Assembly: GCF_043555885.1 (NCBI RefSeq)
Contig: NZ_JBIGHX010000008.1
Location: forward strand, 248,001-312,000
DNA: 64,000 nt
Direction: 5' to 3'
DNA from: Pelomonas lactea
GTDB lineage: Bacteria > Pseudomonadota > Gammaproteobacteria > Burkholderiales > Burkholderiaceae_C
Shown here: positions 47,967 through 56,085 of the stretch, in pieces
Numbering within the stretch: the stretch's first letter is position 1
How the letters are laid out: each line of letters opens with the position of its first letter
Made by a program: the position numbers and the translations under genes
The notes under the pieces: generated by a model
The model's database searches: none
The model's input: the letters and a program-made list of their open reading frames with translations, nothing else
What the model was told of the DNA's origin: nothing

Positions 47967-48070
47967 GGATCACACAGGTCGAAGTGGGCTGGCGCGGAAC
48001 GAGGCGCGCAGCATCGCCGCCCACCGTGACGGTGGCATGCGGCGAGTTTGAAAGGGCGAGGCTGCGGCGC

Positions 48071-49402
48071 TCAGGCAGTGATGAACATCACTGCCACGGC
48101 GACTGCCATCACGGCGGTGGCCGCCCAGCCGAAGAAGCGGTGGCGGCCCGACATCGTCAGTGCCCCCATGACGCGGCTCGACTGGCCAATCCACATCATC
48201 ACGACCATGATTGGCACGGAGATGACGCCGTTGACGATGGCGCTCCAGACGAGTGCCTTGATGGGGTCGAGCTCGAACACGCTCATCACCGTGCCGATGC
48301 CCGTGGCCGCGATGATGATGGCGTAGAAGCCGCGTGCCTCATCAAAGCCATGGGCGAGGCTGGCCTTCCAGTCGAACACCTCGCTGACCGCGTAGGCCGC
48401 TGAACCCGCAAGGACCGGCACCGCCAACAGGCCTGTCCCGACGATGCCTAGAGTGAAGACCGCGAACGCAAACTCGCCGGCCACCGGACGCAGGGCTTGC
48501 GCAGCCTGGGATGAGGTCTGGATGCTCGTGATGCCATGCATGTTCAGCGTCACCGCCGTGGCCAGCACGATGCACAGCGCGACGAGGTTGGAGAAGGACA
48601 TGCCGATGTAGGTGTCCTGCTTGATGCGGAACAGGTGCTCCTGGGCATAGGCCGGCGCAGCGCGCAACTCGACGGTGTCAGGCCGAAGGCGGACGTCCTC
48701 GACCTCCTGCGCGGCCTGCCAAAAGAACAGGTACGGGCTAATGGTCGTCCCCAACACGGCCACGACCATGCTGGCGTAGTCGCTGAACTTCGCGTCCGCG
48801 GGGAAGAAGGCCCAGGGCTGCAATGACTCCAGGGTTGCCTGGTGCCACGGAACGTGCACCACCAGAACCACGGCGACATACGAGAACAGCGCGAGCGTCA
48901 GCCACTTGAGCACACGCACCGAGCGCTCATACGAGAAAAACACCTGGCCAAGAACGCAGGCGGCTCCGAATCCGACGATATACAGGACGCGCGGGCCACC
49001 CACCAACAGATGCGCCGCTTCCGCCATGGCTCCGATGTCGGCCGCGATGTTGATGGTGTTGGCCACGACCAGCAAGGCCACCAGTGACAGGGTCAGCCAG
49101 CGAGGGCAGACCTTGGCGATGTTGGCAGCCAGGCCTTGGCGGGTCACCCAGCCAATGCGGGCCGACAGCATTTGGATGCCGATCATCAGCGGCGTGGTCA
49201 GCAGCAGCGTCCACACCAGGCCGAAGCGGAATTGCGAGCCCGCCTGGGAGTAGGTGGCGATGCCGCTGGGATCGTCGTCGGCGGCTCCGGTAATGAGGCC
49301 AGGACCGAGGCGCTGGGTGAACTTACGGGTGTCGGGCAGTTTGTCGAGCGCAGCCTGATAGGCGCTCGACAGCAGCGGGCTGCGGGCAATGAGTTGATGC
49401 AC
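48071..49402 (-). CDS. NRAMP-related divalent cation transporter
   Basis: 443 residues from the GTG at 49402, which has GGGAG six bases upstream; a GTG at 49450 is the alternative. About eleven membrane helices. Helix 1 reads TGAADDDPSGIATYSQAG where MntH has DPGN, and helix 6 reads LGTTISPYLFFWQA where MntH has MPHN. Asp44 is kept, but the Asn and Met metal ligands become Gly and Ser. The fold is NRAMP, but the site is that of a divergent clade, so substrate (Mg, Mn or another) is uncertain. Cotranscribed with the porin. Confidence 0.8.
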   Translation of the reverse strand: MHQLIARSPLLSSAYQAALDKLPDTRKFTQRLGPGLITGAADDDPSGIATYSQAGSQFRFGLVWTLLLTTPLMIGIQMLSARIGWVTRQGLAANIAKVCPRWLTLSLVALLVVANTINIAADIGAMAEAAHLLVGGPRVLYIVGFGAACVLGQVFFSYERSVRVLKWLTLALFSYVAVVLVVHVPWHQATLESLQPWAFFPADAKFSDYASMVVAVLGTTISPYLFFWQAAQEVEDVRLRPDTVELRAAPAYAQEHLFRIKQDTYIGMSFSNLVALCIVLATAVTLNMHGITSIQTSSQAAQALRPVAGEFAFAVFTLGIVGTGLLAVPVLAGSAAYAVSEVFDWKASLAHGFDEARGFYAIIIAATGIGTVMSVFELDPIKALVWSAIVNGVISVPIMVVMMWIGQSSRVMGALTMSGRHRFFGWAATAVMAVAVAVMFITA

Positions 49403-49735
49403 GGGTGTCTCCCGCCATCGCGCTTGGGGCGCGATGGACGAACGCGACACCTACAGTGCCGCGTGGTCGTGAAGGGTCCGGGAAGCCGATGCTCGACAAC
49501 AGGCGAGCAAATCACGGGCGCAATCCCGGGGGTGGGCAGGTTCTCAGCCTCCACCGCCCGGCGCGCAGTTGGCTCGAAGCGTACGAGCCTTCTACTGACA
49601 GGACGGCGAAGGCCAGCTACTAGGCGCTGGGTTCATGGCAAAGCCGTCAAGTGAAGAGGCCTAGATTGTCCGCAGTGCAGTCTTGTCCAGTCAACCCAAG
49701 AATCCTCGCTGAAACCCCGCAGCAAGGCGGCGCCG
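49403..49735 (-). other. long leader of the transporter gene, no gene seen
   Basis: About 330 bases between the NRAMP-like start and the end of the IS110 element. GC-rich, with several possible stems on the minus strand (for example GGGCGGTGG with CCACC at 49525-49555, and CGCGCCCCAAGCGCG near 49425). No riboswitch class could be recognised and no open frame looks coding. Confidence 0.35.
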
Positions 49736-49779
49736 AGGAGAACGAACGGGCTGAGGTTTCTGTGGGCTCCGTCCCCAAC

Positions 49780-50736
49780 TCACTGATCGTGCATCATCGG
49801 ATTCCAGCGTGAACCATGCCGCGCCATTGAATTCAGCGTGGCCAGCAACTTCCGCATGCATGCCACGAGCGCGACCTTCTTGGCCTTTCCACTGGCGAGC
49901 AAGCGCTCATAGGAGGACCGAAACACCGCGCAGAAACGTACGGCCACGAGCGTCGCCATGTAGAGGGCACTTCTCACGTCATGGCGACCGCCCCAGATGG
50001 AACGCTGGCCGCGCATCTGGCCGGAGTCCCGGTTCATCGGCGCAACACCCACGAGCGCGGCGATCTTGCGCCGGTCAAGCTTGCCAAGTTCAGGGAGGTC
50101 CGCAACCAGCACCGCCACGCTGGTCTGGCCAACGCCTGGCACGGAAGTGAGTGCGGCAACCAATTCCGCGTGATGCCGCTCAAGATGCGCGGCGACTGCG
50201 GCGTCGTTGTCGGCAAGTTCTTCTTTCAAGAAGGCCAGTACCCGGTCGACGCTTGCACGCGACGCGGCGTGTGATTGCCGCCGTCTAAGCTTCTCCGACG
50301 TCTGCATCTCAATCAGCTGGCGCCGACGTTGAACCAGTGCCTGCAATTGCTGGCGGGCCTCATCTGCCAACGGTTTGACGAAGCGTTCACGCTCAGGGTG
50401 CTGATGCAGGACGCGACTGAACGAGGCCAAGAGCTTGGCATCTAACGAGTCGGTCTTTGCCAAGAGCCCCATCGCCCGCGCAAAGTCTCGTGCAGTTCGT
50501 GGATTGACCACCGCAACCGCAAATCCCTCCAGTTGCAGGGCGGACGCTGCCGCGAACTCGTAGCCTCCTGTCGCTTCGAGCACGATCAGAGCTGGGGCGG
50601 CCACCTTCATGCGACGGCCTAGCTCTGCAATGCCGGCTTCGTCATTGCTGACCTGCCAAGTGTTGTGACTTCCAGTGCAAGCCACCTCTAACGTCGCGCT
50701 GGCGACGTCGATACCTACAAAAACGGGTTCGGACAT
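49780..50736 (-). CDS. IS110-family DEDD transposase
   Basis: 318 residues from MSEPVFVGIDVASATLEVA (GAGAGGA just upstream; an in-frame ATG eight codons earlier exists). The N-terminal RuvC-like domain has the first Asp in VGIDVAS, Glu in VLEATGGYE, and the Asp pair in LLAKTDSLDAKLLASF. The C-terminal Transposase_20 domain includes LTSVPGVGQTSVAVLVADLPELG with the helix-hairpin-helix and the conserved Ser region (NRDSGQMRGQRSIWGGR). It appears intact. It recombines donor and target DNA guided by a non-coding RNA encoded beside it. Confidence 0.92.
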   Translation of the reverse strand: MSEPVFVGIDVASATLEVACTGSHNTWQVSNDEAGIAELGRRMKVAAPALIVLEATGGYEFAAASALQLEGFAVAVVNPRTARDFARAMGLLAKTDSLDAKLLASFSRVLHQHPERERFVKPLADEARQQLQALVQRRRQLIEMQTSEKLRRRQSHAASRASVDRVLAFLKEELADNDAAVAAHLERHHAELVAALTSVPGVGQTSVAVLVADLPELGKLDRRKIAALVGVAPMNRDSGQMRGQRSIWGGRHDVRSALYMATLVAVRFCAVFRSSYERLLASGKAKKVALVACMRKLLATLNSMARHGSRWNPMMHDQ

Positions 50737-50935
50737 GTCCTCTCGTTCCCTTCCTTGCATATGCGAACTTCGAGTTCCAACAACCGTTCGGGTTGAGGAG
50801 AAGACGGTCCGACCAAGGCGCTCAGCGCTGAGCAGCGGGCTTTGATGCCCCAGGGAGGATCGAACTACCTTGGCCAGTCCGAGCCGTCAAGATACAAGGG
50901 AGGAAAAGCAGGGAGTTGCGACAAAGCCGCGACCT
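50737..50935 (-). ncRNA. putative IS110 bridge (seek) RNA leader
   Basis: IS110-group elements encode a structured guide RNA in the untranslated end upstream of the transposase. This 200-base stretch has no gene and contains stems such as CCTTGG/CCAAGG around 50815-50872, GCGCTCAGCGCTGAGC near 50819-50834 and GGGGCATCAAAGCCC (50838-50852, minus strand). Position is the main evidence; guide loops were not mapped. Confidence 0.5.
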
Positions 50936-51009
50936 CGATTTCAGTCTAGCAGTGCGCTCCAACGCGGCCTGCCCGGTGCCTTGCAGCGCGCCCGTCGACC
51001 GTGGCGTCC

Positions 51010-51360
51010 TCAGTAGCTCCGCTCCAGGCGCCAGAGGCGATAGCCGAAGTACGCCATGCAGAGCAGCGACAGCGAAAGGGCAGCCGCGACCAGGTAGAAC
51101 AAGCCCTGACGCAGGGCCTCAGCTGCGACCGCAAACTGTCCGCCCGCGCTCGCTGCATCCAGCGAAGAGCCGGCGAAGAAGGCGACCACCGAGACGATGA
51201 CTGCGCCTGCGCAGCTCAACAGCCAAAGGCGCGTCAGCTCCTTCTTCTCGGCGGTGAAGGGATCGTCATGGCGATGCCGCGCAGTCTGGTCGCGCAGCGT
51301 GAGGAAGAAGTTCACCACCCCGAACGCAAAGTCCGCGATGGTTTCAAGCAGCGATGACAT
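51010..51360 (-). CDS. small two-helix membrane protein
   Basis: 116 residues from MSSLLETIADFAFG; the frame open to 51435 is Arg/Ala-rich. Hydrophobic helices WLLSCAGAVIVSVVAFFAGSS and LFYLVAAALSLSLLCMAYFGY flank a short loop. The N-terminal 45 residues are soluble with RHRHDDPFTAEKKELTR. Family unknown. It lies alone just beyond the IS110 element. Confidence 0.6.
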   Translation of the reverse strand: MSSLLETIADFAFGVVNFFLTLRDQTARHRHDDPFTAEKKELTRLWLLSCAGAVIVSVVAFFAGSSLDAASAGGQFAVAAEALRQGLFYLVAAALSLSLLCMAYFGYRLWRLERSY

Positions 51361-51450
51361 CGAAATCTCCCGACAAGATCGGGCCATTTCAGCACGTCTG
51401 GCAGCCGGCGCGAGCGGACTGCAGCGTGCCGGCAACGCCCAGGTTGACGG

Positions 51451-51550
51451 TTAGCTTCCCTCTCGGGAGTACGCCCTAGGAGCCTTCCCGACGTGGCGGC
51501 TGAAGGCAGTGCTGAACGTGCTCGAGGAGGCATATCCGACACGCTCCCAT
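51451..51550 (-). pseudogene. AraC-family regulator remnant (C-terminal HTH)
   Basis: The minus strand encodes ERVGYASSSTFSTAFSRHVG, then KAPRAYSREGS and a stop. This is the second helix-turn-helix and end of an AraC-type activator (VGY-S-S-FS-AF-R--G--P--YR pattern). No AraC core precedes it: the frame continues right for about 90 bases with unrelated sequence and no start. It is therefore the tail of a deleted gene. Confidence 0.7.
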
Positions 51551-51672
51551 GCGCCGTCGTGCTGCGGCCCCACTAGGCCGGTCAAGGTGGGGTTCTCGGA
51601 AAGGCTGTCAGCTAGGTCGCGGTTGCGCTTGATGCCTCTGCACCGCCTGGGCGGAGAGGCCGCTCTGGCGAG

Positions 51673-51915
51673 TCACAGATCGCCCAACTGCACGCGCTCC
51701 TCGCTCCACATCCTCACCAGCTCGCGGGCATCAGCGCGTGCATCCTCCAGGGCGTCGTGACTCGAGGCGCGTATCCCGAGGCATTCGTGGCGGACGGAGC
51801 AGCCGGGCTTCCCAGCAAGCACGAGGTTGACCTTGCCGACGAATCCGAGGGGATGCGGCCGCACCGTGAACCAGGCGGAAGCAGAGCCGTCTTCGGCGAA
51901 GAACAGGTTGTCCAT
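51673..51915 (-). CDS. small uncharacterised protein
   Basis: 80 residues from MDNLFFAEDGSASAWF, with GGAG seven bases before the ATG; the frame open to 51990 lacks such a site. Reads as a compact beta-rich domain (WFTVRPHPLGFVGKVNLVLAG) followed by an acidic helix (HDALEDARADARELVRMW). No known family. Confidence 0.5.
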   Translation of the reverse strand: MDNLFFAEDGSASAWFTVRPHPLGFVGKVNLVLAGKPGCSVRHECLGIRASSHDALEDARADARELVRMWSEERVQLGDL

Positions 51916-52299
51916 CAAAACGCTCCATCGACTTGGTGATGCGGCAGCGGCGAGTCTGCAGAGCGTAGGCCCAGTGCGGCGGCGCTTCAAGTCAGAACGG
52001 AAGCCCGTCTGCGGTTTCGACGAAGTTCAGCTCGTGCGCGTATGACCGCTGGCTCCTGCGCGTTGCCCGTAGTGCGCCTAGATCACGCTTGCTGGCGGTC
52101 GAAGGCACATGGCAGTGGAGAGGCGAAGCGACCGCCCTGGTGGCCCTCCAGCAGTCACGATGAACTGAAGAAGGCCGCACAGAAACCACCGCAGGACCAT
52201 GTCGACCCCTACACGAAGCTGCTCGACGTAATGCTGAGTTGAGCACGGCACAGCGGCTGAGCGCATGACTGGCATGGCGATTCGAACTAGCATTCCCTA
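51916..52299. other. 384-base stretch with only doubtful open frames
   Basis: Plus-strand 52042-52242 ends in QKPPQDHVDPYTKLLDVMLS, and minus-strand 51992-52312 ends in RSYAHELNFVETADGLPF. Either end looks protein-like, but the upstream parts do not. Possibly two decayed gene tails facing each other. Confidence 0.3.
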
Positions 52300-52902
52300 A
52301 TGCTTCCACCACTCGCAGTCAGTTTCTGTCTTCCCATCCCTCAGGACACGTTCCGCGACTTGGAGGCTGCGCTAGCAACAGGCTCCGTGCCGGTCGAGAT
52401 TGAAGAGCGTGATCCGCCAGGCCCTCAAGCAGGCCTTGAATGGCTGCTGCCCACCATGGCGATAGTCTTCATCGGAAAGTCCTACTTCGATGGCTTCTTC
52501 AAAGAGGCGGGCAAGGACCACTACACGCTGCTCAAAAAAGGCTTGAGCACGCTCTACGGCCGCTTGGTGGGACCTGGCGCGCCAGCGTTGACAGTAGTCA
52601 GCACGGCGGGCAAGCGAAGCGACAACGACTACTCCCTGCTGTTCTCGCTGATGGCAGAGGCTGACGATGGGCTGCGCTTCAAGCTGCTCATCCAGAAGAG
52701 CGCCTCCGAGGAGGAGTACGCAGCGACTGTGAGTGCCTTCCTGGAGTTTCTCGACGCCTTCCATGCGAAGACGCTTGGTCCGGCCCAGCTCGATGAACTC
52801 AGAAGTGTTCGGCATGTCGGCCGCACTGTTCTATTGGCCTATAGCGCAGACCTCAAGCGCGTGACAGTCGTTGATCCTCTGCCTCCCAAAGTCCACCAGT
52901 AG
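52300..52902 (+). CDS. uncharacterised protein with one hydrophobic segment
   Basis: 200 residues. Residues about 47-62 (EWLLPTMAIVFIGKSYF) are hydrophobic and are followed by DGFFKEAGKDHYTLLKKGL, a combination I recall from many unnamed bacterial proteins of this size. The C-terminal part is alpha/beta (FKLLIQKSASEEEYAATVSAF). It could be a membrane-tethered sensor or effector. There is no enzymatic motif. It stands alone on this strand, with debris on both sides. Confidence 0.6.
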   Translation: MLPPLAVSFCLPIPQDTFRDLEAALATGSVPVEIEERDPPGPQAGLEWLLPTMAIVFIGKSYFDGFFKEAGKDHYTLLKKGLSTLYGRLVGPGAPALTVVSTAGKRSDNDYSLLFSLMAEADDGLRFKLLIQKSASEEEYAATVSAFLEFLDAFHAKTLGPAQLDELRSVRHVGRTVLLAYSADLKRVTVVDPLPPKVHQ

Positions 52903-52962
52903 GCGCTTGGCCTTGCCTGGCGACAGACGCCAGCGGCGTCGACAGGCCTGATGTCGGCAAGT

Positions 52963-53020
52963 CTTAAAAGAACGCCCCAGCCGGCCGGTGGCCAGCAGGG
53001 GCTAATCCACCCATGGGTGG
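52963..53020 (-). terminator. orphan terminator-like hairpin and adjacent palindrome
   Basis: On the minus strand GCCCC-T-GCTGGCC and GGCCGGC-T-GGGGC (52974-53002) form a strong stem, followed by GTTCTTTT. No minus-strand gene ends here now. Next to it CCACCCATGGGTGG (53007-53020) is a perfect 14-base palindrome. The remaining 52903-53217 shows no gene. Confidence 0.4.
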
Positions 53021-53217
53021 TGGAGGAGACAAGCGGTACAAAAATCCAATGTTGCAGCGCAGCATATCGACGCCGGAAGGCCGTTCGTCGACACAGGCAG
53101 AAGACCCGCGGACAGTCGGGGGATCGGTGACGGCCATGACCTCCCCACTTTGTAGGCAACCCATGGGGAGCTTCGCCATCAACCTGCACAAGCGTCGGCT
53201 GCTTCAAAATCGTGGCT

Positions 53218-53562
53218 ATGCCGGCAGACATCCGCGTCCCCATTCCCGCCCCGGGCGAATACTTGCAGCTGTACTTCAACGAGATGGTCGAGAACGATGG
53301 CTTTGGCCTGGCGCTCGACTTCAGCGTTGCAGAGTTCGATGAGCTCGCGCAGATGACGGACCTGCAGGTCACCGGCGCAGAGGCCACCGAAGCCGGCGTT
53401 GCGGTGCACTACACCGTGAGCTGGGAAGCCTTCCATGCGTGCGACGACCGTACCGTCGGCCGCGAGAACGCCCGCGTGGTGCGCGGAACCGTAGATGGGT
53501 GCGACTGGCTCTTCGAAAGGGCCGCGCCATCCGCTGGGCGAAGCACCGTCGACGAGTTCTGA
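53218..53562 (+). CDS. small uncharacterised protein, first of three
   Basis: 114 residues from the ATG at 53218 (a GTG two codons earlier is possible). MPADIRVPIPAPGEYLQL opens a beta-rich protein with acidic character; ends RSTVDEF. No family recognised. It precedes two more small genes on the same strand with gaps of 9 and 25 bases, so the three may be an operon. Confidence 0.5.
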   Translation: MPADIRVPIPAPGEYLQLYFNEMVENDGFGLALDFSVAEFDELAQMTDLQVTGAEATEAGVAVHYTVSWEAFHACDDRTVGRENARVVRGTVDGCDWLFERAAPSAGRSTVDEF

Positions 53563-53571
53563 TGTAGCGAG

Positions 53572-53946
53572 ATGGATGTACCGACGCCTTCTACGACGCC
53601 GGAGCCTGAACTCGAGGGCATCACCAAGTCCATCAAGGACCTCGACCTGCTCATCCGTGCGTTGCTGGCCTCACTACCCGCCAGCAAGCCGTGGCACCGG
53701 CAGCTGAGGCTTTACTTGCTGGACGCCGACCGACTGCTGCAGGTGTGGCGGATGACGGTTGTGATGGGCCGGAGTGACGCAGACATCCTGGTGGCCGCGC
53801 GCGACCTCTTGGTCCCGATGCGCGCGGCGAACGTCTACGTTGGGTCAGGCCGAGCCGATGCTGGGACGAAGCAAGCCGTTCACCTCGGTTTCAGTTTGGC
53901 CCAACGAGCCGTAGCTGGGCTTGAGACCCAGGACGCGCAGGCCTAG
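53572..53946 (+). CDS. small helical protein, second of three
   Basis: 124 residues (MDVPTPSTTPEPELEGITKSI...). Mostly helical, with a Leu-rich core (LIRALLASLPASKPWHRQLRL) and a C-terminal Ala-rich helix. No motif recognised. Nine bases after the preceding stop. Confidence 0.5.
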   Translation: MDVPTPSTTPEPELEGITKSIKDLDLLIRALLASLPASKPWHRQLRLYLLDADRLLQVWRMTVVMGRSDADILVAARDLLVPMRAANVYVGSGRADAGTKQAVHLGFSLAQRAVAGLETQDAQA

Positions 53947-53971
53947 GATTTCTGCTCTGCAGGAGAGCCGC

Positions 53972-54319
53972 ATGCTCATCGACGCTACAGGTGAACCAGT
54001 CAGCCCCGCTGCTGTTGTCAGGGTCGACGTGGACCATCGTAACCGAGTCGCAACCTACCTGGTTGCTCGAGAAGGCTTTCTACGTCCTGAGGCGGGGCAC
54101 CTATACGGCCATGCCGGCAAGCTGTTGGGAGATTTGAAGGCGCTGGGCGCCCTCGACTCGGCGACAGAAGGCTCGCTAGTTGCGCGCGTTGAGCGGCACG
54201 CGCGTACCGTCGAAGCACAGCCGAACCTGGAAGCGGCAATTGGATTTACCGACAGCGCCGGGGAGAGCGGTTTGGTGCGGATCACTAGCGTGAGACCCGA
54301 CCCCAAGCCGCGGAAGTAG
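53972..54319 (+). CDS. small uncharacterised protein, third of three
   Basis: 115 residues from MLIDATGEPVSPAAV; AGGAGAG lies four bases upstream, so the longer frame from 53921 is rejected. Beta-rich start with VRVDVDHRNRVATYLV, a helical middle, and a closing strand-rich part (VRITSVRPDPKPRK). No family recognised. Confidence 0.5.
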   Translation: MLIDATGEPVSPAAVVRVDVDHRNRVATYLVAREGFLRPEAGHLYGHAGKLLGDLKALGALDSATEGSLVARVERHARTVEAQPNLEAAIGFTDSAGESGLVRITSVRPDPKPRK

Positions 54320-54350
54320 GCGCACGTCCTGGCCAGAGCTGCCTAGACGA

Positions 54351-54587
54351 GTGCGTCCTCGGCATCCACGTCCTCACGGCGTTTCACTGGCCCACATGGT
54401 GGACGACCTAGACATAAGCAGCCGGGAGTTTCAGGCGGAATCCTCGTTCGTTTGGAGGAATGACGAACCGCCGTACGAGAAGAGCCGGAAGGTGCTGCGT
54501 GTGGGTATTACCAGGGCGCGTATCCACACCTTGATCCTCGATGCGATGTGGCCACGATGCCCGATCCTGAAGGGGCACGCTCTGTAG
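54351..54587 (+). pseudogene. SF1 (UvrD-like) helicase C-terminal remnant
   Basis: SFVWRNDEPPYEKSRKVLRV, continuing GITRARIHTLILDAMWPRCP, contains helicase motif VI (VGITRAR), which lies near the end of UvrD/Rep-type helicases. The stop follows at 54585. Only about 55 residues before it are homologous-looking and no ATPase part is present, so this is the tail of a lost gene. Confidence 0.6.
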
Positions 54588-54600
54588 CCATCCGTGCTTC

Positions 54601-55179
54601 CTACTGAGGCAAGCAATGATGCTTGTGCTTCTCTGATAGGCCGAAGAACGCCCTGAAGACAGCGACTGCCTCTGCGACTTGCTCCTTGAGTTCCTCGACG
54701 GTCATATCGACGCTTCGATCCGGTTGGTTCGGCTTCATGTCCCAGTCCAATCGAACGAATGCCAGCATGGGGATTCGGGGATGGTGGGGGCCGAGAGGGG
54801 ACTCTGCCAGCTTGCCAGGAACGCCCCATCTGCCGTGGGCGTAGTCGTTCCTAAGGGCACGCGCAGAACGTGCGCTCGCAAACCACTGGTCGAACTCGGC
54901 AATCACCTCAGGTCCCGCGGACCTGTAGGCCTTCCTTACGAGTTTCCTGAGGATGGCGAGCCGGTTGTCGAGCGTGTACTTCGAAGGGGTGAGGTACTTG
55001 GAAACGTCTACCTGGAGGTACGGTCCGAGCCAGTTCAGCTGCAAGCCGACGAAGAAGTCGAACCTCGCAGCCTCATAGACTAGGCGCCCAAGCGAGCGAT
55101 GCAGCTCGTCCTCCAGGGACTCTTGAGTCCAGTCTGCCGGCGCATGGTGCGCGGCCTTAGGTGCCGCTGCTCGTTTCAT
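54601..55179 (-). CDS. HEPN-motif protein
   Basis: 192 residues, helical. Residues 110-115 are RNDYAH, an R-x4-H motif preceded by SARSARAL, the catalytic signature of HEPN RNases found in many toxin and defence systems. The N-terminal half (HRSLGRLVYEAARFDFFVGL) and the region after the motif (MTVEELKEQVAEAVAVF) supply the helices of the four-helix bundle. It may be a ribonuclease effector. It lies 28 bases after the NucS-like gene on the same strand, so cotranscription with the operon above is likely. Confidence 0.65.
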   Translation of the reverse strand: MKRAAAPKAAHHAPADWTQESLEDELHRSLGRLVYEAARFDFFVGLQLNWLGPYLQVDVSKYLTPSKYTLDNRLAILRKLVRKAYRSAGPEVIAEFDQWFASARSARALRNDYAHGRWGVPGKLAESPLGPHHPRIPMLAFVRLDWDMKPNQPDRSVDMTVEELKEQVAEAVAVFRAFFGLSEKHKHHCLPQ

Positions 55180-55207
55180 GGAGTGTCTTCAATTCCGCGA
55201 GCGGTCG

Positions 55208-56002
55208 TCAGGACGGCAACTCGAGCGCGGGTACTTTCGACACCGTCACCGACAGCCTGTATTCGCAGAGCTCAACGTCTCGGATCGAGGCGCAGGCCAG
55301 GCGTAGGTCCTCGGACATCGTTCGGCAGATGATGATGCCCCGCACGCGCTGGCCAGGGTCGGCCACTTCCTTGCGGACCCAATTCATGTAGCGAAGCAAC
55401 TGGCCGACGACGCGGTCATACCCACGGGACACCTTGAGCTCCAGCACGACGAGCGAGTTGTTGCGGTCCACCGCCAGGATGTCGATTCGCCGACCGCTGC
55501 CTGCCTCGAACTCGACGCCACGAATGTCCTCTTCCTCGTACAGCCTAAGTCCTGGCTCGATGCACTCGAGGTTCTCGACGAGATAGCGCTGCAGGTCCTT
55601 CTCCAGCAAGAACTCCGACGAGCCAGCCCACGGCTCTTCAGCTTCGGCTTCCTCGCTGTCCGCCGCGACCTGCTGTTCCTGCCGCTCGACATCGCCTTGG
55701 ACGAGCTCATGAATCGGGGAGGGGTCCTTGCCGGCTTCGTACAGGCGGTACTGGCCGGTGTCCACCTTGAAGAGGATGTCGTCGGTCTCGTTGGTCGAGG
55801 GGTGGTGCAGACGGTTCTTGTCGTTCGTTGAGGCCTGCACGAGATGCGCACGGATGGTGACCGGCTTCAGCTTCGGGTAGTTGGTGCTGAACCACTCGAC
55901 CGCCCTTGAGCTCGTGAACACCTGGCCGGGCTTGAGGTCCCACGCAGCCAGCATGTCCTTCAGAAGGGCCCTGGTGGGCTTGTCATAGATGGTCTTCGCC
56001 AT
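55208..56002 (-). CDS. NucS/DUF91-like nuclease with N-terminal winged-helix-like domain
   Basis: 264 residues; AGGGAG is six bases before the ATG. Residues 1-95 (TRALLKDMLAAWDLKPGQVF, TIRAHLVQASTNDKN) resemble a DNA-binding winged helix. After an acidic linker, 128-230 form a PD-(D/E)XK domain of the NucS type: RRIDILAVDR (Asp174), SLVVLELKVS (Glu188, Lys190), then GQLLRYMNWV (Gln201). A full active site is present. Endonuclease, possibly for branched or mismatched DNA. It starts 84 bases after the patatin gene and could serve the same system. Confidence 0.8.
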   Translation of the reverse strand: MAKTIYDKPTRALLKDMLAAWDLKPGQVFTSSRAVEWFSTNYPKLKPVTIRAHLVQASTNDKNRLHHPSTNETDDILFKVDTGQYRLYEAGKDPSPIHELVQGDVERQEQQVAADSEEAEAEEPWAGSSEFLLEKDLQRYLVENLECIEPGLRLYEEEDIRGVEFEAGSGRRIDILAVDRNNSLVVLELKVSRGYDRVVGQLLRYMNWVRKEVADPGQRVRGIIICRTMSEDLRLACASIRDVELCEYRLSVTVSKVPALELPS

Positions 56003-56085
56003 GCTGCTCCCTCATCCGTGGTCGTATCGTTTTGCGGCAGCATAGCGTCCCGGGTTGGCATGGCCACCTTCGGCTGCTCCCGTGC

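Larger units (their letters stand above)
49780..50935 (-). mobile_element. IS110-family insertion sequence
   Basis: A DEDD-type transposase gene with about 200 bases of non-coding leader, the layout of IS110-group elements. IS110 members lack terminal inverted repeats, so the ends cannot be fixed by eye. The right limit given here includes the putative guide-RNA leader; the left limit is the transposase stop. Confidence 0.7.

Noticed and set aside
49525..49560. TPP riboswitch, because of GGCTGAGA on the minus strand
   Set aside because: The other conserved TPP parts (the ACCTGATC and TAATGCCAGCGTAGGGA region) are missing, and the gene is a metal transporter.
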